Of a stretch of 8,184 nt of DNA, positions 1 to 6,318 are shown piece by piece. The DNA comes from Candidatus Fibrimonadales bacterium. Its GTDB lineage: Bacteria; Fibrobacterota; Fibrobacteria; Fibrobacterales; Fibrobacteraceae. The number at the start of each line of letters is the position of its first letter. Position 1 is the stretch's first letter. Location of the stretch: contig WQSA01000103.1 of NCBI GenBank assembly GCA_009788135.1, positions 1 through 8,184 on the forward strand, in the 5' to 3' direction. The notes beneath the pieces were generated by a model that was not told where the DNA came from, did not search any database, and was given only the letters and a program-made list of their open reading frames with translations. A program made the position numbers and the translations under genes.

Positions 1-112
1 GATCATGGATTAAGCGAAATATAGAAAACGTCTGAACCACGATATTGCAAATAATTCAGAAAAGGTTAAAAAACAATGTAGCAATTAAACCTTCGTTTAA
101 AGTCATTTTTTT

Positions 113-131
113 GTCAAAATAACGTCAAAAT
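113..131. repeat. Short direct repeat GTCAAAAT x2 in the palindrome spacer
   Basis: GTCAAAAT occurs at 113-120 and again at 124-131, an 11-bp (one helical turn) period, inside and just leaving the non-palindromic spacer. It could be a protein binding site or chance in AT-rich DNA. No function can be assigned. Confidence 0.4.
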
Positions 132-208
132 TTAAACGAAGGTTTAATTGCTACATTGTTTTTTAACCTTTTCTGAATTATTTGCAATATCGTGGTTCAG
201 ACGTTTTC

Positions 209-214
209 TATATT
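209..214 (+). promoter_or_regulatory. Possible -10 element for ftsE, very close to the start codon
   Basis: TATATT lies 11 bases before the ftsE ATG. The surrounding TTTCTATATTT matches the -10 region of the much stronger rpsF promoter at 7640-7650. The nearest -35-like hexamer, TTGCAA at 182-187, would give a 21-bp spacer, which is too long for a good sigma70 site. If used, transcription would begin about 5 nt before the start codon. This is a weak call based mainly on the shared 11-mer. Confidence 0.3.
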
Positions 215-225
215 TCGCTTAATCC

Positions 226-930
226 ATGATCTCCTTCCTCCATGTTTCCAAAACTTACCCGGGCGGCAATACCGCTCTCTTAGACGTCAATTTGAAAATA
301 AACAAAGGCGAATTCGTGTTTTTGACTGGAGCTAGCGGAGCGGGTAAAACTACGCTCCTGAAAATGATTTACATGGACGAGTTTCCGGATAAAAAAAGCA
401 AAGGACAGGTTTTGATAGACTTTGGAAAAGAACACTTTGACAGCCAAAAAATGTCGCTGAGACGGGTGCAGGCTATAAGACGAAAAATCGGGATAGTGTT
501 CCAAGACTTCAAACTGCTCTCAGACAGAACCGTTTTTGAAAACGTAGCGCTCTCGCTCCTGGTTTCTACAGATTTCTCGCAAACGGAAATCAAAAAACGA
601 GTTCTGGAAACGCTTAGCATCGTTGGAATCCTGCAAAAGAAAAATTCCACGCCAACAGAACTCTCCGGCGGAGAACAACAAAGAGTGGCAATCGCCAGAG
701 CCATGATACACAGCCCATACCTCCTAATCGCAGACGAACCAACCGGCAACCTCGATGCAGACAATGCAAACGAAGTCTATAAAATTTTCCAAAAAATAAA
801 CGCAACCGGCACAGCAGTAATAATGGCAACGCACAACCCCTCATTCTACCAAAATACCACATACAGACACCTCATTATGAAACAGGGAGTATTGAATTAT
901 GATAACTCTGCTGCCAACCTCGCATTTTAA
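226..930 (+). CDS. ftsE: Cell-division ATP-binding protein FtsE
   Basis: This is an ABC-type ATPase of 234 residues, close to the usual FtsE length. Walker A is GASGAGKTT (35-43), the Q-loop is at Q93 within VFQDFKLL, the signature LSGGEQQ is at 146-152, Walker B LLIADE at 166-171, the D-loop GNLD at 174-177 and the switch histidine is H203. The FQDFKLL stretch is typical of FtsE and helps separate it from LolD/MacB-type ATPases. In the known family, FtsE pairs with the membrane protein FtsX at the divisome and couples ATP hydrolysis to activation of peptidoglycan hydrolases. The ATG at 226 is the first possible start because a TAA stands in frame at 220-222. No Shine-Dalgarno is visible. The 3' end overlaps aroA by 32 bp, and no ftsX follows, which is unusual. 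The start codon lies inside the terminal inverted repeat. Confidence 0.9.
   Translation: MISFLHVSKTYPGGNTALLDVNLKINKGEFVFLTGASGAGKTTLLKMIYMDEFPDKKSKGQVLIDFGKEHFDSQKMSLRRVQAIRRKIGIVFQDFKLLSDRTVFENVALSLLVSTDFSQTEIKKRVLETLSIVGILQKKNSTPTELSGGEQQRVAIARAMIHSPYLLIADEPTGNLDADNANEVYKIFQKINATGTAVIMATHNPSFYQNTTYRHLIMKQGVLNYDNSAANLAF
884..889 (+). promoter_or_regulatory. Ribosome binding site for aroA, inside ftsE
   Basis: AGGGAG lies 9 nt before the ATG at 899, within the ftsE coding sequence. It supports that start and independent or coupled translation from an ftsE-aroA transcript. Confidence 0.75.
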
Positions 931-2071
931 CGGCACGGTTCAAGTACCGGGCTCAAAAAGCATTTCCAATAGAGTGCTGCTTATGGCGTATTTGGCAGAA
1001 GGGGAGAGCGAGTTTACCGGCATTCTGGAAAGCGACGATACCAAATACATGAGAGATGCTTTGGAAAACATTAAAAATAAAAAGAACGACTTGTTTTTAG
1101 GCAACGCCGGGACTGCAATGCGCTCCCTGACTGCGGCTCTGTGCATAGGAACCGGAGAATATATTTTGCGTGGCGAACCCAGAATGCATGAAAGACCCAT
1201 AAAAGACTTGGTTGAAGCCTTGCGCTCGCTTGGCGCAAATATAGAATACCTGCAAAACGAAGGCTGCCCTCCGCTGAAAATAAATGCAAACGGATTAAAC
1301 GGCGGTTCTGTCAGAATAAAAGGAAATATATCAAGCCAATTCTTAACCGCGCTTTTAATAGCGGCTCCGTATTGCAAAGAAGCTTTGGAAATAATTGTTG
1401 ACGGAGAACTCATATCAAAACCCTATGTCTATATGACAATGCGCTTGATGGAAAAATTCGGGATAAAAGTGGAAAACAATGATTACAAAAGCTTTAAAGT
1501 AGAAAAAGGCGTTTACAAAGGACAAAAGCTTAATATAGAAGGCGATGCTTCTTCTGCCAGTTATTTCTGGGCCGGCGCTGCCATAACAAAAGGCAATGTG
1601 GTTGTGAAAGGCATTGAAAAAGACAGCTTGCAAGGCGATGTGATGTTTCTGGATGTATTGCCTCGCTGCTTTGACGGAATAACTGTGGATGCAACTCTTT
1701 TTCCGGATGCGGCTATGACAATTTGCCCAGTCGCCTGCTATGCAAAAGGCAAAACGAAAATTACCGGCATAGCTAGCTGGAAGGTAAAAGAAACCGATAG
1801 AATTTCCGCAATGGCAAACGAACTCCGCAAAGTTGGCGCAGAGGTTGTTGCCGGAGATGACTTTATAGAAATAAACCCTCCCGAAATTATCAAGTCTGCT
1901 ACAATAGAAACCTACAACGACCACAGAATGGCAATGTGCTTCAGCTTGCTTTCCCTGAACTCTCCGCATAAAAACGGCGCAGAAATCACAATCTTAAATC
2001 CTTCCTGCGTAAATAAAACTTTCCCTGAATACTTCTCACTCTTCAACCATCTTACATTGGCCAATGCCTAA
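899..2071 (+). CDS. aroA: 3-phosphoshikimate 1-carboxyvinyltransferase (EPSP synthase)
   Basis: AroA transfers the enolpyruvyl group of phosphoenolpyruvate to shikimate-3-phosphate, the sixth step of the cytoplasmic shikimate pathway to chorismate. The active-site set is complete: PGSKS with K20, R25, GNAGTAMR (68-75), EPRMHERP (93-100) with R99, SSQF (145-148), EGDASSAS (215-222), PDAAMT with D271, KETDR (298-302), YNDHRM (340-345) and K374. At 390 residues it is shorter than the E. coli enzyme (427). By eye, alignment places one loss of about 23 residues just before LFLGNAGT and another of about 17 before PDAAMT, with every catalytic block kept. The residue after GNAGTAMR is Ser76, where E. 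coli has Pro101. The start has a good ribosome binding site and overlaps ftsE by 32 bp. The 3' end overlaps the convergent tamB-like gene by 36 bp, and no terminator hairpin is evident after it. Confidence 0.96.
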   Translation: MITLLPTSHFNGTVQVPGSKSISNRVLLMAYLAEGESEFTGILESDDTKYMRDALENIKNKKNDLFLGNAGTAMRSLTAALCIGTGEYILRGEPRMHERPIKDLVEALRSLGANIEYLQNEGCPPLKINANGLNGGSVRIKGNISSQFLTALLIAAPYCKEALEIIVDGELISKPYVYMTMRLMEKFGIKVENNDYKSFKVEKGVYKGQKLNIEGDASSASYFWAGAAITKGNVVVKGIEKDSLQGDVMFLDVLPRCFDGITVDATLFPDAAMTICPVACYAKGKTKITGIASWKVKETDRISAMANELRKVGAEVVAGDDFIEINPPEIIKSATIETYNDHRMAMCFSLLSLNSPHKNGAEITILNPSCVNKTFPEYFSLFNHLTLANA

Positions 2072-5000
2072 AATGCATGGATCCCAAAATCTGTGCCTGT
2101 AAAGCAATCCTACATTTTTTTCCAAACGAGTTTCGTCTCCGGCTGTTTCCGTTGGAAAATAACTGCGTGCCACTAGATTTGTGCTGATATCCAAAGACGG
2201 ATCTATCAAATTGCGGTTTATATCCGTAGAATCAAAAATAGGCAAAGTGTAGCGAAGACCGGTTTCATAAGATTTGTCATAGCGAGGGTTTGTACTATTT
2301 TCGTTTGTATTTGTGTAACCAAAAACCAAGTCTAAATTTTTAACCCACTTGGAAAGGCTAATAGGAACTCGGACATAATTTGTGTCTTCATCCTGAGGAA
2401 CATCGTTGAGCAACTTCCATTTAAAGTCTATATCTCCAATCATATTTCCGCCTATAATGCGATTTATGGTAGAAGACATCGCTTTTCCGAAAATTTTTCC
2501 GGCAACTCTGTCTCGGTCAATAGCGGTTCCATCGTCATAGTTTTCCGATATGCAACCTAACAGCATGCTGTAATAGATGAGCGCAGGCGAAGCTTCAACA
2601 TTGCAATTTGTGGAGGGTTGCATATTGAGTTTGGCAAGCGGGCCGGTCATGTCCACAAAAATATCGCAATTCTCTTCTTTGTTCAGGCAAAATTGATAAT
2701 GGTTAGACAAACGCAAATCAATTTCACCCTGTTTTATAGATGTGCTTTGCCAAAAAATCCTCAAAGAAGATATATTGTACATGGCAAAATCGCTATAGCC
2801 AAGTTTTCCGCCGCCTATGGAATTTATGTCTCCGGAGAGCAAAATGTTTTTGGTGGTTCCAAGCACGGATACATCTACCACAAATGAGAATGCGGCGAAA
2901 TTCGTGTTTACAACGGCCGCTTCTCTTCCTGTTTGAATTCTTATTCTGAGATCCGTTGGGCGGCTGGTTAAAGCCGCTCGCTCGCTTGCGCTTCCTCTGG
3001 ACTCCCTTAAAAGCGGTCCTAAAAATTTATTTATGCGTTTCCAGGTTCTATCGATATGCAAAGGGTCTGGTACCAAGTCCAAAGTTTTTTTATACGAAGC
3101 CTTGCTTATTTCAAAATCTCCCGTTATGCGGGAATTTGCCTGCGATTGCCCGATTTGAAACGGAAGTCTGTAAACGGCTTGCCCTTTTAGGAGAGCTTCT
3201 GCATCTCCATAATCTGCGTTATTAAGGCGGTAAAGTATTGATGGCAATTCCGCAAAAATTGTTATTCCGGCAGAATCCAAAGCGGTTCTTCCTGATCCGT
3301 TTTTTACTTGAATAAGTTGGTCGTTTAACAGCGATAATGTAAATTGCTTTGTGTTGAAGGATAAGTCTCTTATGTTAGCTTCTTTTAGGTCAAATTGCAA
3401 TTTTGCCGTTATTTGCTCATCGTTTTGCCCATAAATGAAAATAGAATCTGCAGTGAGCATTCCTCTTCTAATTCTTCCGCTGAATGTAAATGGTATTTTG
3501 AAAAATTCTATTTCATAAATGTTTTCCTTGGCGCTGAACGTTGCTGTGAGGGAATCCAGAGCGTTTCTCCCAAGCGCAGTTCTTGCGGCGATATTGATAT
3601 TTGCATTTTTTATTTCGCCGGCACCGCTTGGCAAAAACCAATCTCCTAGCACTTTTATATTTCCGGATAAATTTTTAAAATCTTTGCTGAGCAACCCATT
3701 GAATGTTAAGTTTCCTTTATTGCCTATATTATTCGCCGTATAAGAGACATTAACCGGAAAATCGCTTTTCCCTTTTGGTTTATTCATTACGGCTTTCAAA
3801 GTGCCGTTCCACAAACCTTCGCCTCCCAAAAATAAGCGATTGGAAATTTTTACGGAATCCCCAACTGCTTCAAGGTATAAATTCGGAAAATTTATTGTAC
3901 TGGAATTCAAACCTCTCAATGCGATTTTCGTGAATATTATATTGCCTTGCAAACCGTTTTCTTCGTCTAATTTCAGCTTTCCGTTGGCATAGCCGCTTGA
4001 AAGAGTAGAATCTCCGAACATGGCGAAAAGCGAGGTCAAATCCATGTCCGAAATATTTATGTTTGTTCGCAAAATGTCAAAATTTTCCCTGTTTTTGAAA
4101 GGCAGCAAGGCGAGCAAAGATCCCTCTATTTTCTTATTATTATGCTCTATTTCAACATTTCTTGCAGCCAGGGAATCTCTGTGCATTTTAATATCCGCTT
4201 TTGCGTTTACGGCGAAATCCTTGATAACAGTGGATAGCGAAACAGAGGCCAAGCCTTTTTCTATTTCAAAGTCGTGATTCCAAGTTCCGGTGACAATCCC
4301 GTTGTAGCCTTTTAGCATTGTTGTATCAGCGAAAGGCAATTCAACTGTATTCACATTTTTCAAAGACAAATCTATTTTTGGGCTGAAGGTTCCGTAAACT
4401 TCCGCTACGCCGCCGCCTTGCTGATTCAGTTTGAATGCAAAATATTCCTTATCCCATATAACTTCGCCAGAAAATTCGTTTTCATAGCCTCTGCGCTTTA
4501 TTGTGCCCTTTGGAAAATGAATGCCTTTAGAATCCAGCCAAAGAGAAACTTCAAAGTCTTCTGCGGCTGCATAATAAGCGTATGGAACTTTTGTTTTCAA
4601 ATTTGCTTTGAGCAGCGTTTCTTTAAAAGAAAAAGATCCCGTTAAAATTGTAGGACTTGCGAGTCTCAGCATATCGTCTCCGCTCCATTGCACCGCCCAC
4701 GGTTCTTTTGGAGCGAGGTCTGCGGAGAATACTATAATAGGGTTGTCCATGTCTGCCATGCTTGCGATAAAATTTGAGCCGGCTCCGGTTGTAAAATTTG
4801 CCGAGATAGCCTTTCCTCTTTTTGCAATTCTGTGAATTTTGACATCCGTGGGCAAGGTTTGCGGCCCCAGAGTTATGTCTATTCCTTTCGCTTCCAGTTC
4901 TCCGCTTCCGTCTAAATTCATGTCTATATTGCCTTTGAATCTAACGCTCTCGCCGTTGTTTCCTATTAAGGAAATTTCGCTCCGAGAAATGCCTGAATTG

Positions 5001-5884
5001 TTTCCCGAAGCGTTTATTGCAACATCAAAAGCGGGCAGTTGCCAAAGCTTTCCCATCTTGGTTCTCAAAGATAAATCAAAGTCTATTTTGCCTGTTAAAA
5101 TATTGGCAGATGCATTTGACTGCAAAGCTATATTCTCTATATTTGGCGCCGCATCTGGCCATTTGCCTTTTAGCCAGAACGGAAGATTTGCTACGTTTGC
5201 TGTTATTTCCGTAGATAGATCTTCCAGATGCAGTCTCGGAGCATTTATCATAACCTTTATGGAGTCGCTTATTCTATCTGAAACGGAAATGGAAGCGTCT
5301 GCAAATCGCTCGTTCCATCTATAGTCAGCGGTTAAGAACAGATTTTTCGCCAGATGAGAACCTCTGATATCCTTGGCTCTTATGTAAAATCTTTTTTCCC
5401 GTCCGGATTTTATCGCAGCAAGAGAATCTAAACTCCAATTTCCTGCCTCCTTGACTTCAATCGCCGCTTTGTTCGCATTTATAGAGACTCTAAAAGGCAG
5501 CCATAAATCCGGGTGGCTTATAGTTGTCAATTTATCTTCGCTTTTTGTACTATCGCCCGGGATTATTTTTGCATAAACGCTGTCTATTGAAATATTCAGC
5601 AATTCTCGCCTGGTTGTGAGCTTTGGGTCCAAACTAATTTTTGGATTTCCAAAAAACAAATCAGTGCCTTGCTTGAATTTAACCCTTACGGATTTCCATC
5701 TGAATTTAAATGGAAAATCGGCTTCAAATCCTTCCGGTATTATTATTGCGGAACCTAAATCCGTTGGGCTTGAGAGATGATATACAATTTTGTCTTTTAA
5801 GATTTTATATCCTGAAATCAAAGAAATAATCAATGCAGCGAATAAGATTAGCACTGCGATATTGAATTTTGAGAATGTTTTCAT
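2036..5884 (-). CDS. tamB: TamB-like translocation/assembly protein (TamB/DUF490 C-terminal domain)
   Basis: This is a 1282-residue protein, similar to E. coli TamB (about 1260). It has an N-terminal hydrophobic segment (about 9-25) that would anchor it in the inner membrane. A very long region of short beta-strand-like repeats (about 30-930) suits the hydrophobic-groove fold of the AsmA/TamB superfamily. The C-terminal part (about 930-1270) resembles the TamB domain, with a SGDINSIGGG strand pair near 1017 and an ALIYYSMLLG segment (1101-1110) like the conserved LLLG helix. Known TamB proteins span the periplasm and act with TamA in outer-membrane protein or phospholipid transport. All six cysteines lie at 1066, 1073, 1094, 1111, 1270 and 1277, with none in the first 1065 residues, which suggests disulfides. 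The start overlaps the sufE stop as ATGA with no Shine-Dalgarno, pointing to translational coupling. No tamA is in view. The symbol is by family resemblance. Confidence 0.8.
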   Translation of the reverse strand: MKTFSKFNIAVLILFAALIISLISGYKILKDKIVYHLSSPTDLGSAIIIPEGFEADFPFKFRWKSVRVKFKQGTDLFFGNPKISLDPKLTTRRELLNISIDSVYAKIIPGDSTKSEDKLTTISHPDLWLPFRVSINANKAAIEVKEAGNWSLDSLAAIKSGREKRFYIRAKDIRGSHLAKNLFLTADYRWNERFADASISVSDRISDSIKVMINAPRLHLEDLSTEITANVANLPFWLKGKWPDAAPNIENIALQSNASANILTGKIDFDLSLRTKMGKLWQLPAFDVAINASGNNSGISRSEISLIGNNGESVRFKGNIDMNLDGSGELEAKGIDITLGPQTLPTDVKIHRIAKRGKAISANFTTGAGSNFIASMADMDNPIIVFSADLAPKEPWAVQWSGDDMLRLASPTILTGSFSFKETLLKANLKTKVPYAYYAAAEDFEVSLWLDSKGIHFPKGTIKRRGYENEFSGEVIWDKEYFAFKLNQQGGGVAEVYGTFSPKIDLSLKNVNTVELPFADTTMLKGYNGIVTGTWNHDFEIEKGLASVSLSTVIKDFAVNAKADIKMHRDSLAARNVEIEHNNKKIEGSLLALLPFKNRENFDILRTNINISDMDLTSLFAMFGDSTLSSGYANGKLKLDEENGLQGNIIFTKIALRGLNSSTINFPNLYLEAVGDSVKISNRLFLGGEGLWNGTLKAVMNKPKGKSDFPVNVSYTANNIGNKGNLTFNGLLSKDFKNLSGNIKVLGDWFLPSGAGEIKNANINIAARTALGRNALDSLTATFSAKENIYEIEFFKIPFTFSGRIRRGMLTADSIFIYGQNDEQITAKLQFDLKEANIRDLSFNTKQFTLSLLNDQLIQVKNGSGRTALDSAGITIFAELPSILYRLNNADYGDAEALLKGQAVYRLPFQIGQSQANSRITGDFEISKASYKKTLDLVPDPLHIDRTWKRINKFLGPLLRESRGSASERAALTSRPTDLRIRIQTGREAAVVNTNFAAFSFVVDVSVLGTTKNILLSGDINSIGGGKLGYSDFAMYNISSLRIFWQSTSIKQGEIDLRLSNHYQFCLNKEENCDIFVDMTGPLAKLNMQPSTNCNVEASPALIYYSMLLGCISENYDDGTAIDRDRVAGKIFGKAMSSTINRIIGGNMIGDIDFKWKLLNDVPQDEDTNYVRVPISLSKWVKNLDLVFGYTNTNENSTNPRYDKSYETGLRYTLPIFDSTDINRNLIDPSLDISTNLVARSYFPTETAGDETRLEKNVGLLYRHRFWDPCILGIGQCKMVEE

Positions 5885-6318
5885 TTTTGAATCAAGGAAT
5901 ATACTTTTGCATACATATAAATTTGCTTCAAAAGACTTGCGAATCCGTTTGCTCTGGTTGGCGTTAAGCCTATTTGCAAACCTATTTCCTGAAAAAATTC
6001 CGGTTTTGCTGCTAAAATATCAGAAGGTTTTTGCTTGTTATAAATTTTCAAAGCGAGCGCTCCCAAGCCTCTGCTCAAAAGCGGCGTGCTTTCGCCGCCT
6101 TCGGTGTCCATGTGAAAATGCAGAATACCATCTTTGAATTCAGGTACCAAAAACATTTTCGCTGCGCAACCTTTGATTATAAATTTATCCTCTTTTAAAC
6201 CGGCGCTCATTCCCTCGTGTTCTTTTGCTATTTTCAGCAGGAATTTCCATTTGTCGTCAGAATTTTCAAAGGCGGCGAAGATAGCTTTCATTTCATTTTG
6301 CGATTCTTCTATGGTCAT
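5881..6318 (-). CDS. sufE: SufE-type cysteine desulfurase sulfur acceptor
   Basis: This 145-residue protein is the usual SufE length. The conserved sulfur-accepting cysteine is present as C51 in IKGCAAKMF (48-56), at the same number as C51 of E. coli SufE. The C-terminal block GLTPTRANGF (117-126) matches the family LTPSR region. SufE takes persulfide sulfur from the cysteine desulfurase SufS, stimulates it, and hands sulfur to the Fe-S scaffold in the cytoplasm. No sufS, sufBCD or other cluster gene is nearby, so this is an orphan copy. It sits between the M20 peptidase and tamB genes with 4-bp ATGA overlaps on both sides. A G7 run (6327-6321) lies only 2 nt before the ATG and may serve as a crude ribosome binding site. 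The related CsdE is possible instead of SufE. Confidence 0.9.
   Translation of the reverse strand: MTIEESQNEMKAIFAAFENSDDKWKFLLKIAKEHEGMSAGLKEDKFIIKGCAAKMFLVPEFKDGILHFHMDTEGGESTPLLSRGLGALALKIYNKQKPSDILAAKPEFFQEIGLQIGLTPTRANGFASLLKQIYMYAKVYSLIQK

Larger units (their letters stand above)
1..231. repeat. Perfect 101-bp inverted repeat with 29-bp spacer at the window edge
   Basis: Bases 1-101 are the exact reverse complement of 131-231 (base i pairs with base 232-i, no mismatch), separated by 102-130. The right arm contains the region upstream of ftsE and its first six coding bases, so the left arm is an inverted copy of the same ftsE upstream region and start. A perfect 101-bp arm is far too long for a terminator or operator. 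Because the repeat ends exactly at base 1, the most economical reading is a fold-back chimera or an assembly walk that stopped when it met its own reverse complement. A real hairpin or inverted duplication is the alternative. Apart from this repeat and a possible ftsE promoter, nothing else is visible in 1-225. Confidence 0.97.

Noticed and set aside
1..231. Terminal inverted repeats of a transposon or an insertion-sequence end
   Set aside because: No transposase lies between or beside the arms, the spacer is only 29 bp, and the right arm contains the ftsE start. This does not look like a mobile element.
700..880. C/A-rich, T-poor stretch in the second half of ftsE as a sign of gene transfer or recombination
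   Set aside because: The conserved FtsE motifs run through it without a break and the shift is modest. Local codon-choice variation is enough to explain it.
1415..1969. Minus-strand open frame of 184 codons inside aroA
   Set aside because: It is fully antisense to conserved AroA blocks, with a His/Cys/Phe-rich composition typical of shadow frames.
2072..2110. Terminator for aroA just after its stop
   Set aside because: Only the tiny palindromes ATGCAT and GGATCC are present, with no GC-rich stem followed by a T-run.
4839..5324. Plus-strand open frame of 161 codons inside tamB
   Set aside because: It lies wholly antisense to the intact tamB-like gene, shows no recognisable motif, and is a frame shadow of the AT-rich coding strand.
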